Positions 34,837 to 43,825 of a stretch of 64,000 nucleotides of DNA are shown here, piece by piece; the stretch's first letter is position 1, and each line of letters starts with the position of its first letter. The notes below the pieces were generated by a model. It saw only the letters and a program-made list of their open reading frames with translations. It was not told the origin of the DNA and did not search any database. Made by a program: the position numbers and the translations under genes. Source of the stretch: Bacillus cereus ATCC 14579 (GTDB lineage Bacteria > Bacillota > Bacilli > Bacillales > Bacillaceae_G); contig NC_004722.1 in assembly GCF_000007825.1 (NCBI RefSeq), forward strand, positions 2,954,501 through 3,018,500. Reading direction: 5' to 3'.

Positions 34837-35481
34837 TTAGTTTGTCCTAACAACTTCTTTAAGTTTTCCTATTATTTTCGCTATAGCCTCAATTGAATTT
34901 TCCGTTTCATATCCCCCAACATTTACAGAATGATTTGCATTTTTGACAACTTCAATCTGTAAATTCGTTTTATGTAGCTGATCAACTTGATCTGCATTGT
35001 ATTGATGATCTTTATCCCCCATAACTAAAAACCCTTCGTGATTACTATGCAAGATAGAATCAAAAATCGTATCAAACGTCAGTAACGGTGTCAGTAATAT
35101 CATTTTCGACTGTAAAAACTCTTCTCTCTTCATTAAATCATTCGCAATTGGAATTGTTCCGAGTGACTTCCCTAAAAATATAGTATCGTTGTATTGCTCA
35201 GCTTTTAATACTTCCTTCATTACAGGATTAATATCATCCATCATTATTTTTGTTACTTCTTCCATTGGTTTATTCATTACTTGTTCGTCGTAAGAATAAT
35301 GAATATGTACAACATCAATTTTATGTTCAAGCATAAGCATCGTCGCGTAATAAAATAACGGCTTATCATAATTGTATCCTGAACCTGAAAACATAAAGCA
35401 AACCGTACTAGAACCTTTTTCGATATGTGTGTAATAAATTACTTTGTCATTTATATGTATCTCTTTTTTAATCCCCTTCAT
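34837..35481 (-). CDS. Alpha/beta-hydrolase-like protein
   Basis: A 214-residue alpha/beta-hydrolase-fold protein. FLGKSLGT is the nucleophile elbow (GKSLG), with GDKDHQY (acid region) and NANHSV (possible catalytic His) later. Small enough to be an esterase or dienelactone-hydrolase-like enzyme; substrate unknown. ATG 35481 has GGAGGAG upstream; a longer frame starts at 35502, adjacent to the Nudix stop. Confidence 0.77.
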   Translation of the reverse strand: MKGIKKEIHINDKVIYYTHIEKGSSTVCFMFSGSGYNYDKPLFYYATMLMLEHKIDVVHIHYSYDEQVMNKPMEEVTKIMMDDINPVMKEVLKAEQYNDTIFLGKSLGTIPIANDLMKREEFLQSKMILLTPLLTFDTIFDSILHSNHEGFLVMGDKDHQYNADQVDQLHKTNLQIEVVKNANHSVNVGGYETENSIEAIAKIIGKLKEVVRTN

Positions 35482-35502
35482 CCTTTTCTCCTCCGAATAC
35501 AT

Positions 35503-35970
35503 TTAATCTTGTAAAATGATATGTTCTGTATGAACTGCTATATTCTTTACTTTCTCTTTTATAAATGCAGGCTGTAAATTATATGCATGTAACTCTTCTA
35601 CCGGCACCCACTTAAACAAATATGTTCTATCCTCTTCTTCCAAAATATATTGATCCGCTCCATTTGCAGGTAATTCATGTAGCTCTACTTCATAATAAAA
35701 ACTAATCTCATGAAACTTTTGCTCAGAAAGTGTAAAGAAATTTTCTACTGACCATATTAATCTCTTCCCTTTAATAGGAGCAGCTAGTTCTTCTGCAAGT
35801 TCCCGTTGTAACGCATCCTCACTGTTTTCTAACATTTTCACTCTTCCGCCCGGTACGTACCAAAAATCTTCACCGTCACCTTGCAGAATAAGTATTTTAT
35901 TATCCTGTTTACAAATTGCTCCAACGCGGTAATTAAAACATGTTTCCTCAACTTTAAACGTAAGATCCAT
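35503..35970 (-). CDS. Nudix hydrolase
   Basis: A 155-residue Nudix protein with the box GGRVKMLENSEDALQRELAEEL, which fits G-x5-E-x7-RE-x2-EE with the first Glu at the expected spacing. It would hydrolyse a nucleoside diphosphate linked to another moiety; the substrate is unknown. It probably shares an operon with the downstream hydrolase, whose longest frame starts one base after its stop. Confidence 0.82.
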   Translation of the reverse strand: MDLTFKVEETCFNYRVGAICKQDNKILILQGDGEDFWYVPGGRVKMLENSEDALQRELAEELAAPIKGKRLIWSVENFFTLSEQKFHEISFYYEVELHELPANGADQYILEEEDRTYLFKWVPVEELHAYNLQPAFIKEKVKNIAVHTEHIILQD

Positions 35971-36163
35971 CCGTAACGCCCCCTTATATAAATATCGAAT
36001 TATTACAAAACAATTATGTAATTACTGTACAAATAAGGTTACTAAATTTATCCACTCCATTCAATGGTTTTTGAATTTTCTAAACTATTATTTTTCATCA
36101 TTACAAGTGTATATACATATGTTACAATCATATTGCACACTAGAAAACATTATGGGGGTACGG

Positions 36164-36955
36164 ATGGAAACGTTATTAATCCAGCAAACTGAGAAATCAA
36201 ATAAGTTTTGGAAAATCGTTGTGAAAGAAAAAGACTATGTTGTGTTTTACGGAAAAATTGGCACAGCTGGCAGTGTGAAAGCGAAAGAGTTTGAAACAGA
36301 AGAAGAATGTATGAATGAAGCTAATAAACTAGTTGCTTCCAAACGTAAAAAAGGATATATAGACCCGTTGCCTGGGGAAGATTACATAAAAGAAAAAACG
36401 ATAACCGAAGAAGAATTTTGGGAGCTACTTCATCGTGCAAAAACGAAAGGTGAGGACCAAGAAGAACAAATAGAATGGCTTACTTCTCACCTTGCTAAAC
36501 GTACAGTACATGAAATTGTAGCTTTTGATACGCATATGCATAGCCTTTTGAAAGACTCCTATACCTCCCGTTTATGGGCAGCAGCCTATATTATTATGGG
36601 TGGCTGTTCAGATGATACTTTCGATTACTTCCGCGGATGGTTATTATATCAAGGAAAAGAGACATACGAAGCTTGTATTGAAGATCCAGAACGATTAATT
36701 CCTGTATTAGAAAATTTGAGTGAGTATGACGTCCCAGAAATAGAAGAACTTTCTTTATATTTCGGTTTCACTGTATATGCAGAAAAAACTGGTGACGAAG
36801 ATGATACTTACTTTACACTTTACCATGTCTTATCTAATGAAGAATTCGACGATGTAGATTTTGAATTTGACTGGAATGAAGACGATGAAGAAGGTTTAAA
36901 AAAGGTGTTTCCTAGGCTATGGGAGATGTATGGGGAAGAACCGATTGAGTGGTAG
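36164..36955 (+). CDS. WGR-like plus DUF4240 domain protein
   Basis: A 263-residue protein with an N-terminal WGR-like domain (KFWKIVVKEKDYVVFYGKIGTAG, the WGR core as YGKIG) followed by a DUF4240-like region with an acidic C-terminus rich in Asp/Glu (DEDDTYFTLY). WGR domains are found in DNA-repair and molybdate-operon proteins, so nucleic acid binding is possible. ATG 36164 has GGGGG upstream. Single gene with a terminator. Confidence 0.7.
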   Translation: METLLIQQTEKSNKFWKIVVKEKDYVVFYGKIGTAGSVKAKEFETEEECMNEANKLVASKRKKGYIDPLPGEDYIKEKTITEEEFWELLHRAKTKGEDQEEQIEWLTSHLAKRTVHEIVAFDTHMHSLLKDSYTSRLWAAAYIIMGGCSDDTFDYFRGWLLYQGKETYEACIEDPERLIPVLENLSEYDVPEIEELSLYFGFTVYAEKTGDEDDTYFTLYHVLSNEEFDDVDFEFDWNEDDEEGLKKVFPRLWEMYGEEPIEW

Positions 36956-36969
36956 ATTAATTATTCGTG

Positions 36970-37010
36970 AAAAAGTGCCTTGTTTCTTTAGTAACAAGGC
37001 ACTTTTTTTG
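36970..37010. terminator. Bidirectional terminator
   Basis: AAAAAGTGCCTTGTT, short loop, AACAAGGCACTTTTTTT, between convergent genes. Confidence 0.92.
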
Positions 37011-37019
37011 ATACTATAT

Positions 37020-37451
37020 TTAAATTATCATCTTTCCACTCTCCCACCACTCCATAAAAGTCTTTAAAGAAGGAGCAACCCACGTTCTACTATCATTTTC
37101 ATGGTTCCATACATATATATCATCTCTTTGTACTTTTCCATTCAAAATAGAATAGCCAAACAAATCACCATTTCCCCCATCAGCAAAAAATAATAAACAG
37201 TCAAAAGGCATGTATAAATCCTTAAAATCAACTATATTTCTCATACTCATATTTTCAGTTTTAATTTTTGAAGCAGACCATATAAAGTCACCGTATTCAC
37301 CTTCTATACCGTTTGTTTCCTGTAATAATTGATATAAATCATTCGGTAACTCCACATGTAAACATTTTTGTATATCAGTAAGTTCATCCTTCGTAGCTGG
37401 GTTTTTCAAGCTTAAATTTGATGAGATACTGTGAATGGTGTCTTTCCACAT
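37020..37451 (-). CDS. SMI1/KNR4 (SUKH) family protein
   Basis: A 143-residue SUKH-superfamily protein: PATKDELTDIQKCLHVELPNDLYQLLQETNG is typical of the N-terminal helices. SUKH proteins often act as immunity proteins against nuclease toxins, but no toxin lies beside it. ATG 37451 has AGGAGG 8 nt upstream; the longer frame from 37478 is discounted. It sits 53 nt after the epimerase gene, perhaps cotranscribed. Confidence 0.78.
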   Translation of the reverse strand: MWKDTIHSISSNLSLKNPATKDELTDIQKCLHVELPNDLYQLLQETNGIEGEYGDFIWSASKIKTENMSMRNIVDFKDLYMPFDCLLFFADGGNGDLFGYSILNGKVQRDDIYVWNHENDSRTWVAPSLKTFMEWWESGKMII

Positions 37452-37503
37452 CACCTTTTCCTCCTTATGTGCAATCAAGCATATTCAAAGAACTCCGCTA
37501 AAT

Positions 37504-38529
37504 TTATTGATACCATCTTTCTAACAATTCCTTCTCCCTTTCGCCTGAAATACCTGCTTTTAATTCCCATTCGTCTGTACTCTTCATCCACTCATACACG
37601 TCTGTAACTGTCTCTTCTATTCTTCTAAAAGTAAGCCCTTCTTTCACAGCATTCTCGATACTTATAGTAAACCCGCCTTTCCACGGCTTCGTTTCCCCTT
37701 CTAATGAAAAAATTTCTGGAAGCCATAAAGGCATTTCTGTCCAAGGCTGCACATTATGTTCATTCATAAACGATTCCTCTACCCAAACGAATTCAGCATC
37801 ACTATTCATAACTTTTTTACACGTATTTAATAGCTCTTCCATCGTCAAATCATAATTTGGACCTGTTACATTGAATGTACCTGCATTTTTGTTTTCTGCC
37901 ATGTTTAGTCCCCAATTTGCGACGTCTTTTATATCAACTATCTGCACTGGACGGTCTTTTCTTCCTGGAACTAACACCTTACCTCCTTTTGCTACACGCT
38001 GAATCCAGTATGGAAGTCGATCTGTATAATCAAACATTCCTGAAAGAAGTCCTGCTCTTACGTGTAATACACGCCCCGGCCAATACTTCTCTGCTTCTTT
38101 TTCACATAATACTTTCAGTGCACCATAATACTCATAAGGTGAAACTTCACCATTCTCTACAGCCTTTATTTGATCATCCGTCGGTTCAGGTTGTAATATA
38201 TAGTCTTCTTTTATGTCATGCAGAATCCAATCTTTATATACGGAAAGGCTTGAGATGAATACATAGTGTTCAATATTATCATTGAGCACTTCTCCAACAT
38301 TCCTAATATGATGTGGAGAAAATCCACACGTGTCTATGACAACATCCCACTTTCGATTTTTTAAACTTGATACATCGTTATTTCTGTCACCGATTAACTG
38401 CTCCACTTCAGGAAAAACTTCTTTGTTTGTTCCGCGGTTAAATAACGTAACTTCATGCCCTCTCTGTAAAGCCTCATCTACAAATGCTCTTCCTAAAAAT
38501 CGTGTACCGCCTAGAATTAATATCTTCAT
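37504..38529 (-). CDS. NAD-dependent epimerase/dehydratase family protein
   Basis: A 341-residue extended short-chain dehydrogenase. The nucleotide-binding motif GGTRFLGRAFVDEA is at the N-terminus and DTCGFSP and YYGALK (Y-x3-K catalytic pair) are present. Members act on nucleotide sugars or similar substrates; this cannot be narrowed. GGGGGAG lies upstream of ATG 38529. Confidence 0.84.
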   Translation of the reverse strand: MKILILGGTRFLGRAFVDEALQRGHEVTLFNRGTNKEVFPEVEQLIGDRNNDVSSLKNRKWDVVIDTCGFSPHHIRNVGEVLNDNIEHYVFISSLSVYKDWILHDIKEDYILQPEPTDDQIKAVENGEVSPYEYYGALKVLCEKEAEKYWPGRVLHVRAGLLSGMFDYTDRLPYWIQRVAKGGKVLVPGRKDRPVQIVDIKDVANWGLNMAENKNAGTFNVTGPNYDLTMEELLNTCKKVMNSDAEFVWVEESFMNEHNVQPWTEMPLWLPEIFSLEGETKPWKGGFTISIENAVKEGLTFRRIEETVTDVYEWMKSTDEWELKAGISGEREKELLERWYQ

Positions 38530-38629
38530 AGTTCTCCCCCATTCGTGATTAATAACCCTTCCTAATGTTTAACGATTTTTTATTGAGGAAAGTTACGGGG
38601 AGCGTTTAAATTTTTCTACAAGCTCACCA

Positions 38630-39565
38630 TTACTCTGTTAAAAGTATATACTCTTTGATTAATCTCCATCTATCATTTGCTTCTGGCACAACTTCAGAAG
38701 CCATCACCACCACCAATTCCTTCTCTGGAATACAACAAATCATATTCCCCCCATCACCCATAGCACAGTATGAAAAGATTCCATCTTCTTCTCGTAACCA
38801 CCATAAGTAACCATATTGATTTTGGTTCATTTCTGTCGATTCTTTTATCCATGATTTTGATAGAACTTGTTTTCCATTATGAATACCTTCATTCAAATAC
38901 ATCTGTCCAAACTTAGTCATATCCCTAACCGTTAACGTTACTCCCCAGCCACCTGTCGAAATACCATTTGGATCGTGAACCCATCCTTTCACATCTTTTC
39001 CGAATAAGTCATCAAATCCAAATGCTTTCATATTGTAGTTTGGAATTTCTCTCATGCCGAGTGGCTGAAATAAGTATTCATTCGCAAATTCACGTGCATT
39101 TTTTCCTGTTGCATTCGTAATAATCGCTGATAGTACATGCGCTCCTGCAGATGAATATTTAAAAGCCCCAATTTCTCCGCCTTGTCCTATCCTATTTAAC
39201 GTATACTGTACCCAATCTCGTTGCATACATAGTTCTTCTAACGGCTCCTGCCAGCCTACGAAAGGATGTGGAGCTGTCATTGTCAACAGATGTCGTACTG
39301 TTATTTCAGATGAATTAACGTTATATTCCGGGAAAAATTCTATTACTCTTTGATCAACGCTTTTTATATAGCCCTTATCTATACATATCCCAATTAGCGC
39401 AGAGATTATCGTTTTTGTGACTGACGCTATGTGAAATGCATCACCTGGACCGTAACCGTTATAATATTTTCCAAAAATAACATTACCTTTCTGCACTACT
39501 AACATACCATTCATATTTTCATATTCTTCTTTTATAATCTGATCTAACTTTTCAGCAGTTTTCAT
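38630..39565 (-). CDS. Beta-lactamase-related serine hydrolase
   Basis: A 311-residue serine hydrolase of the beta-lactamase/DD-peptidase superfamily: SVTK (48-51), KYSSAGAH (YSS in the Y-x-N position), and a late G-G-N-M. No signal peptide, so it is cytoplasmic and probably an esterase rather than a cell-wall enzyme. It lies 24 nt downstream of the AraC gene in the same direction, and so is probably controlled by it. Confidence 0.8.
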   Translation of the reverse strand: MKTAEKLDQIIKEEYENMNGMLVVQKGNVIFGKYYNGYGPGDAFHIASVTKTIISALIGICIDKGYIKSVDQRVIEFFPEYNVNSSEITVRHLLTMTAPHPFVGWQEPLEELCMQRDWVQYTLNRIGQGGEIGAFKYSSAGAHVLSAIITNATGKNAREFANEYLFQPLGMREIPNYNMKAFGFDDLFGKDVKGWVHDPNGISTGGWGVTLTVRDMTKFGQMYLNEGIHNGKQVLSKSWIKESTEMNQNQYGYLWWLREEDGIFSYCAMGDGGNMICCIPEKELVVVMASEVVPEANDRWRLIKEYILLTE

Positions 39566-39589
39566 TATTCCTTCCCCTTTAACCTATAA

Positions 39590-40480
39590 TTAAAAAGGTT
39601 CGATAGGTACATATATATCAACTATATGTTTATGCTTTGGATGCTGCTTTGGGTCATTTCTATATACTTCAAAAGGATACGAATCTCTCGGTTTATATCC
39701 GCTATTTGGAAGCCACTCACCGTATATAAAGTCCCATGCTCCTTTATATTCATCTTGGCATATTTCAAAATGTCCTACTGCATACTTTCCAGAAGGTATT
39801 ACCATTATTCCAACGTCGTTCGTTTCTACTGTGGATTCATCTGAAATTGTTACACATAAACTTGTTCTTAAATGATAGTCCTCAGTAAATTCATGATGAT
39901 CGTGGTAAATGGTTAATACTTTCGTATCCTCAAATACATGATAGTTTTGCTTAGCTGCGTAATGAAATAATTTCTCTATCATTTTCGGAAAAGCTATAGT
40001 TAACTCTTCATATGTACCGATATGTCTTATGTATGCGACGTTTATATTGTCTGCTGTTACAATTTCAACATTTCCTCGAACCTTCTTACATTCATTGTAT
40101 TGAGGAATTCCCCTTACGTCTTTGCAATTCTTGCTATTGTCGTTTCGATATTGAGATGGACTTACGCCGTAATAATTTTTAAATGTTCGGGAGAAAACTG
40201 CTGAATCTGTGAATCCGAAGTGATACGCAATATCTGTAATCGTCATATCTGTCCGATATGTAAGTAGATGTGTTGCCCTTTCTAACTTCAATCGGTTTAC
40301 ATACCGTGATAATGACTCGTTTACTATCCCCTTAAAAATCCGATGAAAATGAAACTTTGAAAATCCTGCTACATCCGCTAACTCTTCAATTGAAAGTGAA
40401 TCATTTATGTTTGATTCTATATAATCTTGCACTTTATAAATGCGTCGTAAGTATTCATTTCTACTTTGTTTACTCTCCAT
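39590..40480 (-). CDS. AraC-family regulator with GyrI-like effector domain
   Basis: A 296-residue regulator. Two HTH motifs lie in residues 20-115 (SIEELADVAGFSKFHFHRIFK and ITDIAYHFGFTDSAVFSRTFK), and the C-terminal half is GyrI-like, which often binds amphipathic or drug-like ligands. It probably controls its own two-gene operon with the serine hydrolase. Confidence 0.85.
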   Translation of the reverse strand: MESKQSRNEYLRRIYKVQDYIESNINDSLSIEELADVAGFSKFHFHRIFKGIVNESLSRYVNRLKLERATHLLTYRTDMTITDIAYHFGFTDSAVFSRTFKNYYGVSPSQYRNDNSKNCKDVRGIPQYNECKKVRGNVEIVTADNINVAYIRHIGTYEELTIAFPKMIEKLFHYAAKQNYHVFEDTKVLTIYHDHHEFTEDYHLRTSLCVTISDESTVETNDVGIMVIPSGKYAVGHFEICQDEYKGAWDFIYGEWLPNSGYKPRDSYPFEVYRNDPKQHPKHKHIVDIYVPIEPF

Positions 40481-40498
40481 ACTTTTAGCTCCTCACAA

Positions 40499-40536
40499 CA
40501 AAAAGAACCATCCTAGAATACTTTTAGGACGGCTTT
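40499..40536 (-). terminator. Terminator after the deaminase gene
   Basis: Minus strand AGCCGTCCTA, loop, TAGGATGGTT, then CTTTTT. It separates the deaminase from the AraC gene. Confidence 0.75.
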
Positions 40537-40645
40537 CTATTCGTAATAGATTCTTCCATATTTTATTGTTAAATCGATATAATTTCACTATATTTTTTAA
40601 GCTGATGGTAATGTGGCGTTATCCTAATTTAATTTAAAGAAATAA

Positions 40646-41155
40646 CTATTTTTTTATAGCCCTACGCAAGTTAATAATATTATTGGGATTTAGCTCCCAT
40701 TGTCTCATAAGTTCTCTTTGTCTTGTTTTTAAGTCTTCAAATGGTTCTTCCACCATGTCGATTTTATTAAATTTCCCTTCGAAAACTAAAGCATTTTTTA
40801 TCTTTTTATATCCACCAAAACCTAAGTCATCATTTAGTAACCAGACTACTCTCTGTATTTTTGCAAATAAAATACCACCTGTACACATTGGGCACGGTTC
40901 CAACGTGCTATAAATAGTAAACCTCTCATTTTTTATTTTTGCATCAAACATTGCTTCCCCTGCATTGCGAATAGCGTCTAACTCTGCGTGAGCTGTTATG
41001 TCTTTTTCTGGATGCACTCTATTCCTTCCTCTTGCAATGACATTATTATTTCCATCAACAATAACTGCTCCTACTGGATATGTATTTTCTTTTAATGCCT
41101 TTTCTGCTTCTTCCAATGCCATCTGTAAAAAATATCTATCCCTCTCAAAATTCAT
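40646..41155 (-). CDS. CMP/dCMP-type zinc deaminase
   Basis: A 169-residue zinc-dependent deaminase. The zinc motifs HAELDA and PCPMC-x-GG are intact, with the catalytic Glu in HAE. It acts on a nucleobase or nucleoside; guanine deaminase, cytosine deaminase or tRNA adenosine deaminase-like substrates are possible. Single-gene unit. Confidence 0.85.
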   Translation of the reverse strand: MNFERDRYFLQMALEEAEKALKENTYPVGAVIVDGNNNVIARGRNRVHPEKDITAHAELDAIRNAGEAMFDAKIKNERFTIYSTLEPCPMCTGGILFAKIQRVVWLLNDDLGFGGYKKIKNALVFEGKFNKIDMVEEPFEDLKTRQRELMRQWELNPNNIINLRRAIKK

Positions 41156-41310
41156 ATAGATCCCTCTTTTTTAGATGAAATTATGTTATGGAAATTCCTT
41201 TCGACTATCATACTAGCTTCTATCAAGCTAACAAAGTCAGCTATTCTTTATGCAACGGATAACATTTTCATATACATTTAACTCAGTGGGTTTTGGTAAA
41301 GCTTATTTTT

Positions 41311-41781
41311 CTACACATTTTTCAAAAATAAAACTCTACTACCGCCATTCCCATCATAATTTGTATGTACCGATACACCCTCTATCTCATCATCCCCAGC
41401 CTCAATTTGAAAGCCAATCTCCCTATGAAACTGTATCGATTTTTTATTAACTGGTGACGTGATTGCTTTTACAACTTTACGGTTATTTGCACGTGCGACA
41501 TCAAAGAAATACGAATACAATGTCGATGCAATTCCTCTTCTTCTATACTTCGGATTGACACCGATAAAATGAACGTACGCTTCCTCTTTATGCGTTTGTG
41601 AGAAGAATCCGCATAAGAAACCTAACGTTTCTCCCTCTTCTTCAATAATAAAACTCGTTTCTTGAAAGTGAATGAAGAACAATTTTGGCAACATGACAGC
41701 CATGTCTCTCCCGCCCCACCAATCATTTAAAACAGAATAAATCTTTACATAATCTTCCCCTTGGATGTTTCTTACTCGCAT
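41311..41781 (-). CDS. GNAT acetyltransferase
   Basis: A 156-residue GNAT-fold protein with the acetyl-CoA motif VNPKYRRRGIAS. ATG 41781 has GGGAG upstream. Substrate not identifiable. It follows the zinc-ribbon protein closely and may be cotranscribed. Confidence 0.82.
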   Translation of the reverse strand: MRVRNIQGEDYVKIYSVLNDWWGGRDMAVMLPKLFFIHFQETSFIIEEEGETLGFLCGFFSQTHKEEAYVHFIGVNPKYRRRGIASTLYSYFFDVARANNRKVVKAITSPVNKKSIQFHREIGFQIEAGDDEIEGVSVHTNYDGNGGSRVLFLKNV

Positions 41782-41798
41782 ATGTTTCTCCCTCTCAC

Positions 41799-42206
41799 TC
41801 ACTTCATTTTTTCATAAATTTTAATGACTGTTTCTACTAATAGGATGAATACCCATATCCCGCAAAATACGAGAACTGACTGAAATATAGAACCTAGCAT
41901 AAAAATACTTATTAAACCTAATTCTGGCCCTGAAATGGGCATTTCATCAAATCCTATATTATGTATAAATGGACCAGTTGAAAAAGCCATTAAAATAGAT
42001 CCTATTAAATAAATCACACTCATTATTTTGAATATTTTTATAGAAAGATACAAAGTTTGTTTTTCTTCCACTTGTGATAATTCTATTTCTCCACTCGCAA
42101 TTCCTTTTTGTAAACAGTCCTCACATAGAAATTCTTCCTTAATTTTTTTACCACCGTGCAATGTACCTGTAATTTCTTTACAGCGCGAACACTTTCGATT
42201 TATCAT
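41799..42206 (-). CDS. Zinc-ribbon membrane protein
   Basis: A 135-residue protein. The N-terminal CSRCKEITG and CEDCLQKG give a four-Cys zinc ribbon; two or three hydrophobic segments follow in the second half. No function recognised. It starts an apparent two-gene unit with the GNAT gene. Confidence 0.7.
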   Translation of the reverse strand: MINRKCSRCKEITGTLHGGKKIKEEFLCEDCLQKGIASGEIELSQVEEKQTLYLSIKIFKIMSVIYLIGSILMAFSTGPFIHNIGFDEMPISGPELGLISIFMLGSIFQSVLVFCGIWVFILLVETVIKIYEKMK

Positions 42207-42302
42207 TTTGTTATCACTCCAATCTCGTAAGATTATACTTATACAATTCTGTTTTTACCTTATTATTCCTTTTGTGTATTTTATAGAGAGGTGACGTGTT
42301 TT

Positions 42303-42770
42303 ATGATATCTAAACTTATTTTTGGTTATAAAAAGCCTACTGAGCAATATGTATTACGGCCTAGTTGTTATGCAATTATTTTTAACTCAACTTCTTCAAA
42401 CATTGCTATTATCCAAAAAGGAGACCGTTATTTTTTACCTGGTGGCGGTATGGAAGGTACCGAAACAAAAGATGAATGCTTACATCGTGAACTACTAGAG
42501 GAATTAGGATGGGCAATTGAAATTAATCAATATATCGGTGATGCAATGCGATATTTTTATGCGGAAAAAGAAGATACATATTATTTAAACAATGGATTTT
42601 TTTATATTGCGAACATGGTGCAGACACAAACTGAAAACTGTGAGGAAGATCATGTTTTGCGGTGGATGTCTCCTTTACTTGCTGTAGAGCTTCTCATTCA
42701 TGATCATCAAAAATGGGCTGTTGAACAAGCGCTTTTATTACAAAAACCAAAAGGATCTCCTTCTATATGA
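42303..42770 (+). CDS. Nudix hydrolase
   Basis: A 155-residue Nudix protein; the box reads GGGMEGTETKDECLHRELLEELGW and fits the family pattern. ATG 42303 has GAGGTGA upstream; the GTG at 42291 overlaps that Shine-Dalgarno. It is a single gene with a terminator in its 3' end. The substrate is unknown. Confidence 0.84.
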   Translation: MISKLIFGYKKPTEQYVLRPSCYAIIFNSTSSNIAIIQKGDRYFLPGGGMEGTETKDECLHRELLEELGWAIEINQYIGDAMRYFYAEKEDTYYLNNGFFYIANMVQTQTENCEEDHVLRWMSPLLAVELLIHDHQKWAVEQALLLQKPKGSPSI

Positions 42771-42786
42771 AAGAGATCCTTTTTAT
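42758..42786. terminator. Terminator between convergent genes
   Basis: AAAAGGATCTC, loop, GAGATCCTTTTT between the Nudix (+) and EamA transporter (-) genes. Confidence 0.87.
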
Positions 42787-42788
42787 TG

Positions 42789-43700
42789 TTAACTTACTTT
42801 TTTCAAATTGAGAGCTGGCTTTTGAATTCCACCCTTTTTTACAACATATAAGCCGATAAAGATTATAAGTCCGCCAACGAGTTGCATCATGTTGATTTGC
42901 TCTCCGATAGTTACTGCCGCGAAGATAACTGCGAACAATGGTACAAGATACATATAAACCATTACTTTCGTTGAGCCTATTTTACTAATACCGACATACC
43001 ACATTGCAAGTCCGAAGATTGTCGCGAAGACGATTGAATATGCTAGAGACCCCCAGCTTGGCATGTCTACTGGCCACGTTAATGTATTTACGTTGAATAA
43101 ACAATATACAACGAGAGGTACAATTCCAATTAAAGTTGACCAAGATGTGACTCTCATTGCGGAATATTTTGTTATAAGAGGTTGCGCTAATATTGGATAC
43201 CATCCCCACGCAATCGCTGCGACTAATCCAATTATGTTTCCGAGCCACGCATATTCGTAAGTAGTTCCTCCTGTATGTCCTGTTAATAAAACGAATGCTG
43301 CACCAATAAACGCTACTATTGAACCAATTTGTACTTTCATCGAAAAACGTTCTTGTTTGTGCAATACTGCTAATATCCCTGTAAAAATAGGTGACATCGC
43401 AATTAATAATGAGGCGTTCGTTGCTGAAGTATATTTCACAGATAGCATAAACATCGTTTGATACATTGTCGTACCAACGATACCGACTGCTACTAATCGT
43501 AACCAATCTTTTCTGTCAATACGTAATGAGCGTTCCATTAAAAATGTAATAAGTAATAATACCGGTGATGCTACTAAAAATCGTAAACTATTAAATTGAA
43601 TGGATGACATATATGCCACTCCATACTTTCCTATTGTATAATTTGCTCCCCATACTAATGCAACTGATACTAGGAGCCATTCCATTTGCCATCGTTTCAT
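42789..43700 (-). CDS. EamA/DMT-family transporter
   Basis: A 303-residue protein with about ten membrane segments and the two-fold EamA repeat (VWGANYTIGKYG in the first half, AAIAWGWYPILAQP in the second). It probably exports a small metabolite. ATG 43700 has GGGGAG upstream. It is divergent from a MocR regulator that most likely controls it. Confidence 0.86.
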   Translation of the reverse strand: MKRWQMEWLLVSVALVWGANYTIGKYGVAYMSSIQFNSLRFLVASPVLLLITFLMERSLRIDRKDWLRLVAVGIVGTTMYQTMFMLSVKYTSATNASLLIAMSPIFTGILAVLHKQERFSMKVQIGSIVAFIGAAFVLLTGHTGGTTYEYAWLGNIIGLVAAIAWGWYPILAQPLITKYSAMRVTSWSTLIGIVPLVVYCLFNVNTLTWPVDMPSWGSLAYSIVFATIFGLAMWYVGISKIGSTKVMVYMYLVPLFAVIFAAVTIGEQINMMQLVGGLIIFIGLYVVKKGGIQKPALNLKKVS

Positions 43701-43733
43701 TCGAATCTCCCCTTCCCTATTTAGCATAGTAAA

Positions 43734-43793
43734 ATTGGCTGGATATAACACCGTCCAATTGGCTGTTTTTTTACCCAGCCAATTTGCTATACT
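43734..43793. promoter_or_regulatory. Divergent promoter with repeated operator-like elements
   Basis: Two direct copies of ATTGGCTG (43734 and 43758) and one inverted copy (CAGCCAAT at 43776-43783), then TATACT near 43788. MocR-type regulators often bind repeated sites in such divergent regions. Confidence 0.6.
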
Positions 43794-43825
43794 TGATGTA
43801 TATAAGAGATACGGAGGCGTTTTTT

